From: Tubulanus polymorphus
Lineage: Eukaryota; Nemertea; Palaeonemertea; Tubulaniformes; Tubulanidae
NCBI RefSeq assembly: GCF_964204645.1
Contig: NC_134028.1
Coordinates: 11,261,001 to 11,325,000, forward strand
Length of the DNA stretch: 64,000 nt
Direction of reading: 5' to 3'
In this document: positions 1 through 13,200 of the stretch, one piece after another
How the letters are laid out: each line of letters starts with the position of its first letter
Position numbering within the stretch: position 1 is the stretch's first letter
Notes under the pieces: model-generated
Seen by the model: only the letters and a program-made list of their open reading frames with translations
Databases searched by the model: none
Told to the model about the DNA's origin: nothing
Translations under genes and position numbers: made by a program

Positions 1-402
1 GCACTAAAAAGGTCATAGGACGGCCATCTTGAATCCGATCGACCTAACTTTTGTTATGCTGATGGGCTCTGAGGGGATTCACATATATCCGAAAGATCAA
101 GGTAATTGATCAAAGCGTCTTCAAAATTTCCCTCAAAAAGTTCAAAAATGTGTAAAAGTGCTGATTTTGGCGATCAACAATGGCTGCCAGTCGGCCATCT
201 TGATTCTGTGTAACCCAAATATCAAGACGTTACCTTGAAGCGTCGTCAAAACTTCCCAAAATAACTGGATTCCGTCTACGGACGGACGCTACGGACGGAC
301 GGACGCACCGACGGACGAACGGACGCTACGAACGGACGCTACGACGGACGAAAAGTGAACGCAATAGCCCGCTGGGACTTAAGTCCCAAGTGGGCTAAAA
401 AC
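1..402. repeat. Interspersed CAAGATGG-type repeat, copy 1 (3' part)
   Basis: The stretch shares long near-identical blocks with 19125-19507, including the opening after GGGCACTAAAAAGGTCATAG and the closing 'AATAGCCCGCTGGGACT...AAGTCCCAAGTGGGCTAAAA'. Several short blocks contain AAGATGGC or GGCCATCTT. A GGACG/CTACG simple repeat (about 271-350) is embedded. No coding potential. It is a dispersed non-autonomous repeat; the superfamily is not recognised. Further partial copies lie near 3.05-3.3, 5.3-5.9, 7.6-7.9 and 18.8-19.5 kb. Confidence 0.75.
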
Positions 403-2477
403 CCTCATGAACTTGACATTTGAGGTGACGGTAAACTGATACCTTAATTCCAAGGCCAAAGAAATAACAAGGTGCCCATGGGCACTGTTAGATTCAGCGC
501 AGAAGTTAGTGAATTGAAGGAGTTAATCATATCCACCATACTAGATAGACCATACATTGGTTAAGTAAGGTGCTCTATCAGTTTTATACTTGATATAAAA
601 GGAGATGCATGTTATAAAAGTATTATGTAATTAGATTTTGAATGACAAACAGTTGTTTATAAAAGGAAGAGAAGGTAAATACGTAACACATTTAGGCCTA
701 ATCAGGGATCATAATCGGCAGTCAAAAAAATATCGGAAATAAAGTTACAAATTTTGAGGATTGAATTGTGTTCTCATAACACTGCAGTCAGTAGAACTCA
801 GATATAGACAGTGTATCGATTTTCCATGGATCACGTTGTTTTAGAATACTATGTTGTACTATTTATAGCCGCAGTAGGCTATTGTGCGATATACCGGAGA
901 TCGACAAAACAATACTCCAAGACGCTTTTACGGCCTGATTGAATTGTCGATGTCCATGACAAGACCGACCCACAACCTACCCCTTCACCCAATTATCTCA
1001 ACGGATCAACACAGATCTCAGAACCTGACCAGACAAAGAAGAAAAATATCGGATTTCCGATAAAAATCGGAAGATTATAATCCCTGCTAATAGATTTTGA
1101 AATGAAATGAAATACATATATAATCATTATAAATTATATAAGCCTGCTAACAAATTATAAGGTTTCGTTAAATCAAAAGCATCTCAGATGTCATATTTAT
1201 ATTTTTGTTGCTGAAGTAGAAATCATATCTAGCTGTATCGGGAGATGAGAAAGTATTCTAAGTTCCATACAAACTCAGTAAGATTTTCAGGATTCAAAGC
1301 AAAGACCTAAGGCTAAAAAATGATACCTTGTCTCTCCACTCATTGCTGAGCTGAAAGTTGACACAGCTGGCCACCTATCTACCCTTACTTTTTTAAACCA
1401 TGATCAATGATATTTTACTGTAACAGACCCGGCAGTTTTAGAAATGAACCGATCAACATTTTACAACTACAAAGAATCTTTCTGTGTCGGGTTAGTAACA
1501 AGTTCGACATTCCAATCTCTATCTATTCTCAAACTATAGATCAGTTTCGACATTAGCAATATGTACGTGTGAGCGATATTGATTCACCGGACAGAAGCGA
1601 CAGTCCCCGTAGTGTCATTAAAACAGCATTACCCAACTTCGCTTATCTGAGTTAGTCGTCTAGGCCTATAGTCGAACTATAAACTTTGATACTACTAATT
1701 CTCTTAAGGAAAATCGTTTTATATGAAACTATTGATTCGTGGTTGGAAACTACTGACATATAAATTATTCATAGACACTAATGACTAGTCTCTTGTGGTG
1801 AGTTTACCGCATACCCGCACAGGGTTGGAACTTTTCACAGGATAACAAACAACAAGTAAAGTACTTGTGACCTAAACATGATTTCTTTTTCAATTTGTGT
1901 GTCATTACGGGCTTTTTTCTATCTGATTATCAGTTCTATATGATACTGCGTTATGGCACTACATCCATGGGAGTAGAGCTACTACGGGTGTTGTTAGGTG
2001 AACGACAGGATTTTTACTAGATACATTGTCTATATGGTCACTGACCACAAAAATATACAAGTGCCCCAAGGGGCACTATGGCCGGCCTGTCAGCTTTTCA
2101 TAAAATGGCATGTGATGCATTCTGTGGGTTTTATTTGTCAAAATACACCTCAGTCCCGGCTCACAGTCAATACCTATAATTTACACAATACAATCATGTT
2201 TCATATGTAGCACAGACAGCGACTGGAACTGGCAGGAACAAATACCTCAGATAAATCTTTTCCCTTCGTCTGATTGATTTGAATGTGGAATAGCATTGAA
2301 TTTCTGAAATTGCTCGATAAAACAAAATTGAATTGGATATGGTGTTTTATATGTTCAGTTAAGTAAAATTGAATTGGATTTGATATTTTTTTGCAGAATA
2401 AAGTTTGATTGAATTTACAGTTTGAACACATGGCTAGTTAGCATATCAAGGTCAGCCATCTGATTTGAGAAAAATTC
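403..2477. other. Non-coding stretch, no gene seen
   Basis: Only short spurious ORFs are present. I see no convincing exon, RNA gene or element boundary. Composition is AT-rich intergenic DNA. Confidence 0.6.
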
Positions 2478-2485
2478 TACTTCAT

Positions 2486-2825
2486 TCATCCTCCCCGGCA
2501 GGGATTCGAACCTGATGGCATCGAGATTGCCATGGTACGAAACCCTGCCACACTAGACCCAGTGCGCGGCTACACGCGCAGCTTAGATGATGTCATTATT
2601 AGCCAATCATATATCCCATTTTATTTCAGCCCGGGTTTTCCCATTTATAGTTCTTCCTTGAAATATTACCTCAACGATTATACAACAAGCAATCTGATTG
2701 GTGCCGTAAGTTTTCTTGCGGCAAAACTGCGCATGTACCTGCGCACCCGGTCTAGTGTGGCAGGGGTTCGTGCCCTGGCTGAGTGAGCGATGCCATCAGG
2801 TTCGAATCCCTGCCGAGGGAGGATG
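2486..2825. mobile_element. MITE family M8, copy 1 (8-bp TSD TACTTCAT)
   Basis: The element is flanked by the direct repeat TACTTCAT (2478-2485 and 2826-2833). Its ends are inverted repeats of about 75 bp: TCATCCTCCCCGGCAGGG at the left and its near-complement ending GGAGGATG at the right. No transposase is encoded. Both termini contain GGTTCGAATCC-type sequence resembling a tRNA T-arm or Pol III B box. Three more copies (5532-5853, 28797-29118, 33447-33773) share the end signature CATCYTC and an 8-bp duplication, so a cut-and-paste transposase making 8-bp duplications (hAT-like) is inferred. Confidence 0.85.
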
Positions 2826-2833
2826 TACTTCAT

Positions 2834-5308
2834 AGGATTTGGAGAATAGGTAATGCTTTAATGAATGATTTGCATGAATATATGCTCAGTTGCACAGTCA
2901 AAGAGCCTTTGCTGGAAACCATGAAATTTATATTCGCTCCATTCGTATGGTAATAGGCTCAGCATGTGTTTAGAGTTATCAAATAACAAGATTATTGGTT
3001 AAAATATCAGTTAATATTTTACTCAAAAAACCTTTTTTTATCTCCAAATGAGGACTGGAGACACTAAGCTGGTGGCCAATTGACTGATCAAAAACTTGTC
3101 TAACATGTTAAACAGAAATTTCACTGAAATATAGCAAACATTAGGAAGCTACTTGGAATTCAAGCAAAAATTACATTTTTGGGCACAAATAAGGTCACAG
3201 GACAGCCTTCCTGTGTCCGATCAACCTAATTTTCCAAAGACTGATGGCATATTCAAGATCAAGATAATTGATTGAAGTTTCTTCCAAGTTGCCTTGAAAA
3301 CTTCAACAAAGGGCCTAGGGTCTGATAGGATCAACTGAGTAAATTTTACTTTTGAGCAAAACAATTGATTTGTTCATGGATTTGCTAATAATGTATAAAC
3401 AGCTAATAAAGATGAAATCATAGTGCACTGTGTAGTAAGCATGTTCAACTTTGATGATAAACATGGTAATGGGTTAGCCCTATGACTAACCCGCACATGG
3501 CAGAACAATCAATACTATTTTCATTTTAATAAGGACGTCACTAGGCATCATCAAGAAACAAGGTCAAGTATTGATTAGAAGAATGGGGAAAATTCACTGA
3601 AATTTTGCACTCTTTCTCTCGGTACTTCCAAACGGCTTAGACCTGATGGACGAAACTTGCCATATCAATTGCAACATCTATTTCACTCCTGCTGACAAAA
3701 TGTCAGCTGTGTTTATTCATTGGTTACTATTTGTGCCACCAAGAACAAACGGAAAGTTACTCTCAGGACCATTCTATAAGGATTAACAGTTGATCCTAAA
3801 ACTGTGTATAACACTGTGGATATTTATTCAATGTCGCCTAAATAAACATAGTATCTTTATGTTTAGTTTACGAGTTCAATTTGTGTTAGTGCCATTTTCA
3901 TATATGCTGAAAAATGAATTTCATTTTTCTGCCCAATGATTCAGCCTAGGCTACTTGTATTGTCAAACCTCATTATGTGATCCTGTTAAAGAGATGAAAC
4001 TAGCTAATTCTGATGTTTTCCATCATGTCCCAGCTAAGACATTTATATCAATCAAGATTTGGAAACAAAAACCCATTTAATACAACAATTTCGGCACTTT
4101 CGCCTACACAAGATTCGCACTGTAAGCAGCCTGCAGGATCGAACCCACTTGTCACTCAGCACTGATCGCGGAGCTACCGAGGCCGCAAGATTCAATTCCA
4201 AAAAACTACAGCAGCGGCCAATAACTATCGCAATATTGGAATTTACGACAAACAACGTGTAAACTAAATCACTTTTGTGGTGTTCAATGCATGGAAATGA
4301 TAATAGAAGTTATTTTCCCTGGCGTGCATTACAAAGCCAATCTATCTGCCGAGTGCGTAAGGGGCTGCTACCGCCTCGTGAGTGCGCAGGAGACGGGCAG
4401 GGCATCTTAAAGTGAAAACTTCTCTTAGAATATAGCCGAACCGATGGAATTTTACAATAAACTATCAGTCAACTGATGGATTGTTGATACAACATGGTTG
4501 TTCTCGATGTACTTAACAATGATATTTTCCTCTAATAAACAACTGAATAGAATAATCTATTTTCATTGGTGATATCGTATCATGCTGGGTGGTACTGTTT
4601 ACCGTTTGATGTTTCCTGCCATCGTGAAATGGTTTTAACTTAAGTAAAGGCGTTCCTGCGCGATCACATAACTTACCTATAGCGGTCTCAGTCATGAGAA
4701 GGCCAACCGTTCCACTGCTCTAGAAATACATATTCTGCCGCAGAGAAATTTATCCCAATTAATCTCATTGCTTCTGATAGGAGGAATAACAGTGATATTT
4801 AAACACAATGATATTTATATACCGGGGGAACATAAACTTATGTTTTTCTATTCAAAAGTGGCCATTCCCGATCCTTTACTGCCGATGTCAATGCGGACAT
4901 ATCACTACGCGATTGCTTAACCCCCCTCTCATCTGCCACATAACTAATGAGAAAAAAATACGATAGAATAACTGTTTTGACCATTAAATTATAAATCTTG
5001 TGAGGCTATCTTGTAGGGAATAATAGAAACATTATTTTGAGTCATTTTCAGCTGTTTCTAATGTTTTACATGAACGTAATTACAATTTGAAGTTACTATG
5101 AAAATAAGAAGTCAGCGCTTTTTTTCGACTACGACTTTCAATCCATTTTACTAGCATTGGCTTGAAGTCATAGACGTCAGCCAATGCTAATATCAAAATC
5201 ATGTTAAGTACATAAATAGCAAACTATATAATGTAAAATAAGACATTTCATCTAGACTCTTCACAACCCATTTAAGGAGAAATGGTAAGGGTGCTATAGG
5301 CCTACGTG
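2834..5308. other. Non-coding stretch with a degraded repeat fragment
   Basis: Around 3050-3310 the sequence resembles the CAAGATGG repeat ('GGGCACAAATAAGGTCACAG', 'GTCCGATCAACCTAATTTT'), strongly diverged. The rest has only short overlapping ORFs on opposite strands (about 4.05-4.26 kb), which look like chance. Confidence 0.5.
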
Positions 5309-5531
5309 TAAGAAGTGCCCTTTTTGGCAAAAAATCTATGGCTGCCAGTTGGCCATCTTAATTCTGAATGGTCAGGTTTATGAGGGCTGCAGATGTATCT
5401 AGCGTAGATGCATAGCATACAACAAATATCATGCCTTGAAGTGTCTCCAAAACTTCGCCAAAATAACTGAATTCCATCTACGCAGGAACGAATGAACAAA
5501 TGGTCAGACAAAAAGTGAATGCAATAGCCCA
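5309..5531. repeat. CAAGATGG-type repeat, copy interrupted by a MITE
   Basis: It resembles 19280-19490: 'GGCTGCCAGTTGGCCATCTT', then 'AACTTCGCCAAAATAACTG' and 'AAAGTGAATGCAATAGCCCA'. The repeat resumes at about 5862 after the inserted MITE with a diverged AGCCCACCAGGACAAAGGAC, so the MITE is younger than this copy. Confidence 0.7.
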
Positions 5532-5853
5532 CCCATCTTCACTTGTCAAGGGATTCGAACCCACTAAGCTAAAGTCATTCCCTGAACCCCTTGACCTAAC
5601 GACTCATTGGAGTCATTAGTAGCGACCAGAATCCGGGGAATCACAGCACTTGTAACAAACGAAATATTAGGCTTTCGTTCGAATTCCCGTTAAATGGACC
5701 AATCAGCGAATGTTCCGCCAAAAAAGGAAGTATTTTGCAAATCTATATATGACGTCATGCGCAACAGCGCCAGTAATGAAATCATGCGCCGTGAGGCCAG
5801 GGGGCTGGTGGAAGCGAGTTTGGGGAGCAACCAGACCCCTGGCAAGCGAGGAT
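5532..5853. mobile_element. MITE family M8, copy 2 (8-bp TSD ATAGCCCA)
   Basis: Flanked by ATAGCCCA at 5524-5531 and 5854-5861. The 322-bp interior closely matches the copies at 28797-29118 (opposite orientation) and 33447-33773: the GTCAAGGGATTCGAACCCAC block, the ATGGACCAATCAGCGAA block, the GACGTCATGCGC block and CCCCTGGCAAGCGAGG at the end. It is non-autonomous. It contains the tRNA-like GGGTTCGAATCCC motif near one terminus (reverse strand). Confidence 0.85.
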
Positions 5854-6005
5854 ATAGCCCACCAGGACAAAGGACCCAAATGGGTAAACATAAATTAGCT
5901 TTTGAACAAATTTCAAATTAATTAGTTTTCTTTAATCTGGATTGAATTAATATTTCAAAATTTGTGTCATTATTCCCATCTGAATCACTATCACCATATA
6001 AGATA

Positions 6006-6332
6006 TCCAGGAAGAAAGACACTCTAAATATTTGGATGGATATATGAAAGCTGTGGGTACTGGAGTGTGTAATGGGTAGTGTAGTGTGATCTGTGTGAAT
6101 TTGTGGCCAGCACACAGATCACATTGTTCATTGGGGTTTGGTCCAGGACTCGCAAGATTTTCAACAACACGGAAGTAACGTGTAATAAATGATGACTTGA
6201 ATTGCATGACTACCTACCACCCCTCATTATTGTTGGAAAACTAAAGTTCGGCACTGACTAAAAATTAGTAAAAACATTTTATAATATAAATTGTATAATT
6301 TTCTTTTAAACGGCCGTTAAAGCTTCATGTTT
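6006..6332. repeat. Local direct repeat, unit 1
   Basis: The unit begins TCCAGGAAGAAAGACACT and ends near AAACGGCCGTTAAAGCTTC. It recurs at 6421-6786 with small indels. It includes the inverted pair GTGTGATCTGTGTG / CACACAGATCACA. No coding potential. Confidence 0.8.
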
Positions 6333-6420
6333 GTGAGGCTTCATGAGTGGCCATGTTTGTGTTTGCTGCTTCGCATAAATCCCGCGCGGTGGCGCAACCA
6401 CGCGGAGTGGGGCCGATACG

Positions 6421-6786
6421 TCCAGGAAGAAAGACACTAAATATTTGGATGGATATATGAAAGCTGTGGGTATTGGAGTGTGTAACGGGTAGTGTAGTGT
6501 GATCTGTGTGCATTTGTGGCAAGCACACAGATCACATTGGGATTTGGTCCAGGACTTGCGAGATTTTCAACAACACGGAAGTAACGTGTAATAAATGATG
6601 ACTTGAATTGCATGACTACCTACCACCCCTCATTATTGTTGGAAAACTAAACGTTCCGCACTGACTAAAAATTAGTAATAACATTTTAGAAATGGCCAGA
6701 ATTTTAACTTAGGTTCTATCTCATTTTTATTTTACAATTGCGATTGGTATAATTTTTTTTTAAACGGCCGTTAAGGCTTCATGTTT
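6421..6786. repeat. Local direct repeat, unit 2
   Basis: Second copy of the 6006-6332 unit, about 40 bp longer because of an insertion before the TTTAAACGGCCGTTAA end. The 90 bp between the units carry a GC-rich 'CGCAACCACGCGGAGTGGGG' block that reappears in altered form near 7025-7050. Confidence 0.8.
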
Positions 6787-7445
6787 CGTCTGCAATTCAC
6801 TGCAAATAGTTACGCAACTACGCACATTTCAGTGTTTTTGGCAGCTGTACACTCAATCGGCACCATTCGTGACTAGCTTCACTGCGGAATTATCATCAAT
6901 TAACATTGTCATATCACATCATCAACTTATATTGTGCCTTAAAACCCTAACAGCCGAAATAATTGAAATGCACACACGATTTCTATCATTGAAAATTGAG
7001 AGAGTGGCCATGTTTGTATTCGCAACCACGTGCAACGGGGCCGATACGTCGAGTTCATATTTGATGGGCGATAATAAGTACATAGTGATGACATTTTTTC
7101 TTGGCTGGCATGTACATTAAAAAAAATAATTGAATGGTTATACATACCTCTATTTGACTTGTGAAAAGCCGATAGATTTGTCAGATGAGCACCGAGACGT
7201 CTGAAAAGTGGAAAAAGGTACTTCTAATTAGTTATAATTGATCTTTATAATAAGGAGCCCATAGGGTAGGACAAAAATTGCATGAGGCGTATTCACTGAA
7301 ATAAACAATTTGTACTGTTCTTCACATAGCATGTTTATGAGCTGCCAGTGGGAAACTTGCAAAGATGATACAATCTCTGAACCGGAACAAAACTTTCCAT
7401 GGTGGGTTCTGTCTGTGCCTTCGTAGGCCTTTAGTTATTGCGATG

Positions 7446-7448
<3 letters not shown>

Positions 7449-7526
<78 letters not shown>
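7449..7526. repeat. (TA)n microsatellite
   Basis: Uninterrupted TA dinucleotide run of about 39 units. The reverse-strand ORF across it encodes only an Ile-Tyr repeat and is not a gene. Confidence 0.97.
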
Positions 7527-7528
<2 letters not shown>

Positions 7529-7559
7529 CTATATGTGAATGTAGACATTTCACCAAACA

Positions 7560-7910
7560 AAATTCTTGCTAAAAAAAAAATGTGTGCTAGAAATTCAAGA
7601 TGGCTGCCCCTGGTGGCCATATTTGAAAGCCGATGACCTTCATATACAATAGGCATGGACTATTACCTCTACCCTGATCCGCCCACCAAATTTGTGTAAA
7701 GAATTGCAGGCAGCATCATGCAAACAAGAAATTCAAGATGGCCACCCCAATGGCAGCCATATTTGATCATCAATGACCTTTTTTTTACAGAAGGGGTGGA
7801 AATCTCGCCCGATCCAATGTTCAAGCTAATTTTTCAAAAAGATTCATTGCAATCAGGCAAATTTCTGTGTTGAATTCAATTCCATACACATCTGGGGGTC
7901 TGGCTTTGCC
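7560..7910. repeat. CAAGATGG-type repeat fragments
   Basis: Two blocks read 'AGAAATTCAAGATGGCTGCC' then 'GGTGGCCATATTTGAAAGC', and 'CAAGATGGCCACCCC' then 'GCAGCCATATTTGATCATCAATGACC'. They resemble the 5' part of the copy at 18.78-19.5 kb. Non-coding. Confidence 0.6.
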
Positions 7911-10900
7911 TATGCAATAGGAGTCAATTAAGATTCGACTTTTTGAAAAACCAGCACAGATACCAATTCAAATCACATAGTGAGCATACTAAAATGCTCA
8001 CTATGAAAAAACTATGCGTTGAATCAATCCGGAATTTTTTAGCAGAATATCAGACACTAGGTACCCTTCTTTAAAGGTTTATTTGTTGTATGTCATTAAC
8101 AATCAATTATACAATACTTAATAATACTTTATTCATAACTTTGAAGCGGCCCGCCGGCAGCGTATGCTCAAGCAATTTCAGTCACGTAGGCCAAGGATAA
8201 CACGAAACAGACTACGGGTTTTCCAGGTTAAGAGCATCCCTCCACATAAATAATTAGAGGGACTATACTGGACCATTTGTTGACACTAACCTTAAATAAA
8301 CTTCGTATGGATACAATCAAGATAATTCCACCCTATAATACCCTAAGATTGACGCGCAGCTTAATTAAACATGGCGCCGTCATTCATTGAGGTAGTCATA
8401 ATGTATCTCTAAGCACATTAAAATCACACTTGAATTACAAGTGTTGACTTATGACAAACAATTGAAATCTAGCAATTTGATTGGGAAAATAGCACTATAG
8501 TTCATATAAAGGACGAATGGTCGAGTGGCTGGTGTGAAGTGAAAAGTAGGATACCGGTATGGAAATATTCATTTCATTGAAAACTAAACAAGAAAAAAAT
8601 ATATGAAAAAGGATTCAATTTTGGTCAGTGTGCTCTTTTAATGATAACTAACTGTTAACCAGAATGAAACATTCGCAAAATTGATTATGGGCCTTTTGAC
8701 TGAACAAATGTTCATAATTTTAATACATCCCTTGAATGACGAGAAACAACTAAAACTATGAGTGACCCGTTAAAATACGGTACAAACTTGGTGAGAGCCT
8801 GGGTTTCATGGGATGTTTTTCATTATCATACGGACCAATCAGTACAGAAGCTCCCAAGTTCTTCAAATTTGAGGCCAGTGCCGGTTACTGATAAAACAAG
8901 GTGACTTATGCACGGGATATCAAAACTAGATGAATCATTGAAAACATCACACAAAATAAATCTTTATATCATACGCCTGAAGTATTAGTAATCGCCCTAG
9001 AAATGATAAATATCGTCCTATTCAATTGTGCCGCCATTTTGTTTGTTAAATAACACGCGCCAGCTGATCCACCTCATTCAATGTTATGACGTTATGATAG
9101 AAGTCAAATCTGTGTCAACATAAATTTCAGATATCCAAGATTTTGAGAGGTTTCATCTTAGAAAGCCCATAACTACCAAGAAAAAAGCGTCGGATCTTGG
9201 CGATATTGAGTTCTTCCGAGACAAATAGCATTGAATTTTCACATGTGTTATTTTGGACAGTTAAAGATGCTGCTCAAATATATCAAATTTTTGAAACTTT
9301 TTGGTAAATTTTTCAAAAACTATGAAACCCCGAATGAAATACTGTTGCACCACTGACATCTTCAACAACTTGATACCCCCCAAGTAAACACAGAATAAAG
9401 TTTATTATGATGTTTAATCATGATAGGGTGGGGCATATGTCGCAATTATTGGTGCGACATATGTCACAGTTGTCGCAACAGTGGCTACGCCCCTGATAAA
9501 GGTTTGCTGAAATTATCTCATATATTATTCATTTGTTGAATACGCGGGACAGTGGGTCTAGAAACAGCCATGTTTCACAATGATGTTGTAAAACAGATTA
9601 AAAGAGATCGTAACCCAAGTTTCATAAGACGTTACTTACGGTTTGTTCTATTAGTGTGCTAAAATCTAAACTTTCAACTTTTCCCCAAGACCATTTTTTA
9701 GTGGATCTACATCAATCTCACGAATGATAAAATTGGACCTCCAACCGGGGAAATCTACGTTTCCACTGAAGATTTTGACCTGACCAGTGCACGATCGCAG
9801 TGCAGTTACTAGCTTATATGCTAATACTAATACTAATACTTGGTCTCTGATGCTATTAACCCTTTCAATGCCAGTATTTTGTAATATATTAACCCTCTCC
9901 TGCCACTTACAATTAGTGGTTTTTGTAGGTATAACATACAATATATTCAATTAGCTCCATGGCTTTTACTTCTGAATTTAACTCATGCAAACTATATATG
10001 GTTAGCAAGTAAATGTACTAAGCTATCTTATCCCACCAAAAAAAGTGAGGCAGTATAAACTAGATCAACCAATGACGTCATCAAGATGGCCGCCGAACTC
10101 CATTCCAATCGAAAAATGAAATTTCAAACTCATATATCATGTTACAGTAAGCAAATATATGATTATTTTCAATCTAATACACTTATATGTAATGATTGCT
10201 ACACAATAAAGTTTATTTCATGTTGATAACTATGGTAATTAAGTTTTTATTGGTTTTTTTATGCCAGAATATGGTCACTTCACTGATACCAAAATTCTCG
10301 GATTTCGAACACATTCAATTTTCAGTCAGATTCTTTTTAGCATGCCATATTTTGAAACAAGGATAAGGACACAAGGGAATGTTACCACAAAAATAATGAC
10401 CAGCTGGCTGAATTCCATCACTGTTATAATCATGATCATCCAAATTATTTTCAGCATTGCCATGGTTACTGTCAAAATCATCACCCTCCTCAAAATCCGA
10501 ACTACTATCCTCAACACCAAATTATGAATTCTCATCTCACGCTTCATCACTCAAATGTCCAAATGTGTTATCATTCTGATCAAAAATATCAACGAATTGG
10601 TCCAACCTTAGTCGCTTTGTTGATCTAGCATTATCCATAAGACAATAAGCACACTTGTTATTACACATCAAGTCATTTTCTAAGTGTTAATTTTAAGTAA
10701 AAGCGTAAAATTTTTCCATAAAAACTCTACGACCTTGAAGTTAAGTTTGTGTCTGTACTACCGATATAGTTCTATCAATATCCGCCAGGTGCAGACACTT
10801 CCTACTGATATTCATTCAGCTCCCGACTATTTCGGGAGTGGCAGTTTGGGGTGAAATTACGCTCCCGACTATCTCGGGAGCGGCAGTTATAGGGTTAAGG

Positions 10901-11639
10901 TAATTCTATCATTACCTAAAAGAGTCTACCAGTGCTATCCCTAATATACCTTTAGAGGTTGCTATTGCATCTTCGTACCCTTTAAAAAGTAGGCCTATTC
11001 ATTTCTGCAAATTATTTACCTGGCAGGTCTAGGGAATTGAAATAAATTACCTTTGACTAGAAATATTATATAAACATATATGAACTGATTAGCTGATTAA
11101 TAATCATTGGTTTAACTCTAACGAAGTATTTTGGGTACTGGCTCTAGTCCATATGTATCAACACAGCAAAGTTTTAATCGTTGTGCCTTTCATTTTATTA
11201 TGAACTACTATTTTATTCTATTCAACCTTTAAGGGCTGTTTAACTACTCGACCTGACCTAGTACTAATTTGACCTTTACATTAGCTACTAACAGATTCAA
11301 ACTCAACATTACTCTTCAACTGAGGAGAATTGTTGACTCTATTTGATACAGTATGAAATACTTTTGCTTCGGAGTTGAATTAGTACTTTGAAAAAAGCCA
11401 GTACATAGGAGTCAGAACACTAACTGGAGATTAACAACACTAGCATCCCTCTGACTGACACCTCATCATCGTCGTTGTCGTCGTCGTCATCATCATCAAA
11501 TCATCAGGAGACCCTTTTTTGTGCCCTATTTTATGTTCATAGTAAATGTTCTGTATTCTTCAATTGTTGTTTTACTTTCTCAGTTTCAGTGAACCTGTTG
11601 AACCAGCTTGGTTGGTTAATGTGGCTCAGGGGGCCTATT
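7911..11639. other. Non-coding stretch; two tandem hairpins near 10.8 kb
   Basis: No convincing gene. At 10818-10838 and 10860-10881 the same short hairpin occurs twice (CTCCCGACTAT, one base, then TCGGGAG), 43 bp apart. Small CAT/GTC triplet runs lie at about 11466-11495. Short opposite-strand ORF pairs near 10.3-10.5 kb look like chance. Confidence 0.5.
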
Positions 11640-13050
11640 GATTGATCCTGCTTTGAAATATTGAAATAAGCCAATGTTCATTCAAATATCCAACATCGGT
11701 GAAAGTTTGAATACTGTATACATGTATATAGGTTTTCATGTTTTATGAATATTTTGCACTTCATGGGTATTAGGCTAATTCCAATGTCAAACACATGACG
11801 TTGAATGGTCAAGGGCAGACGGTCAACACCAAGATAACACTCTTCGACCAATGTTTCATCATAACATAGACGGCCTGATTCTTTCAACTCAAGCAAAGCG
11901 ATTAACATGATCAACATAACACTGGAATTTGCAGTGACTAATAGTTTCTTTCATTTAGGACTATGTACTATTAGCCAATTTTGGATTTGATTGTAATTGA
12001 AACTCTCAAACTCCTATCGAGAGACAAGTAAGACCATTTTACTAATCATGAGTATAAAATTACTAAAATTCACGATTAAAAACAATCGTGTTGATTTTAA
12101 TTACTAATTCAACGCATTTACTGAATAACCAATAGAGAAGGGAGTCTCTGTCTTTCCCCAAACCGGGAAACCTATCAACGAAATGAGAAACAACGAGGAG
12201 GATAACCACAGACTCGAAGGAGCCTACCACAGATCCTTCACAATTGATGATGATGATGATGAAGTGGAAAGAACACAAGTTATGCTTGATTCTCATATTC
12301 AAATTCAATTAAAATTCAAACTTATCGTATTACATCATATTTACAAAGCATATCATTGGTTCAACAGTAATGGAAATTAGGACAGAACCAATATTATTAC
12401 AGAATTTTCAAAAAGGTTATGAATTTCCATAACAAAATGAAGATTATTTTTCTAATAACTAGGAGTGACTGTCCCGTTTATTAGGAAACACACATAACTA
12501 GTGGAATAGGTTGATATTTACGCACATGTTGCAGGTATAAATTGTTTATCAGTATAGAATTAGTGATCGATAAAAGCCAAAATTAACATCAGCTCGATAC
12601 CCAAACTAGATCAATTCATAATGTATCGATTGAAGCTACAATACAATATATGTATTTATTCCAATATTTCAATAAAAAGATTAATTCCTAGAAATCTATT
12701 CTAAATCCTAATATGTTCTTATATCAGTAAATGTATTCAACACCTATTGACTTGGCAGATTCTTAAGATGAGTTTCCTAATAGAACAGATCCATTTTTTA
12801 AGTGTGCTGATACAAAATAAATGCTTGGTCTAATCAATTCATATTTAATGACATTTTTGCCACGTAAGTTTGGTTTCAAAGCTGAATCACATTAGACCTT
12901 TACACAGTGGTTGCATATTAGGTTCGAATCTGTCATTATATTGTATGCATCGGTATCTGAATTTTCGATGATTCCTATCATCCTGAATGGCATGGTGCGT
13001 CTTCGCAGAAAACCATTTATCGCTGCTTTGCAGCTATATTTAGGGTTTCT
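11640..13050. repeat. Segmental duplication, copy A
   Basis: Matches 16290-18145 in order: 'CAAATATCCAACATCGGTGA', 'TATGAATATTTTGCA', 'GGTCAAGGGCAG', 'GTGACTGTCCCGTTTATT', 'AATAAAAAGATTAA', 'GATCCATTTTTTAAG', then 'GTAAGTTTGGT' to 'TTTGCAGCTATATTT'. The copies differ by substitutions and indels throughout, so the duplication is not recent. No ORF is conserved between them, arguing against a coding function. Confidence 0.8.
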
Positions 13051-13200
13051 GCTGCTTTCGCAGAAACCCTCTTGTAATTTTGTTGATTATTATTATTATA
13101 AATTTTCCACTTTCCAGCGAAAATTTTTTCATAAAATGTAACTCCTCTCAGATTCGATCACTAACAGCTTATAAACGTAATTTTCATTTCTGTCAGAAAT
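13040..13200. repeat. Short retroposon-like repeat, 5' part
   Basis: Starts with the hairpin AGGGTTTCTGCTGCTTTCGC / AGAAACCCT, followed by (ATT)n and a TTTTCCAC block. Related copies lie at 15160-15415 and 58712-58968, where the body continues to an A/T-rich GAATTGAATTGAA tail. Confidence 0.55.

Noticed and set aside
2740-2826. Possible tRNA gene (A-box and B-box words, 7-bp closing stem)
   Set aside because: The T-loop runs straight into the acceptor stem with no separate T-stem; it is part of the MITE inverted repeat.
7435-7656. Reverse-strand ORF across the TA tract
   Set aside because: Encodes only Ile-Tyr repeats from the microsatellite.
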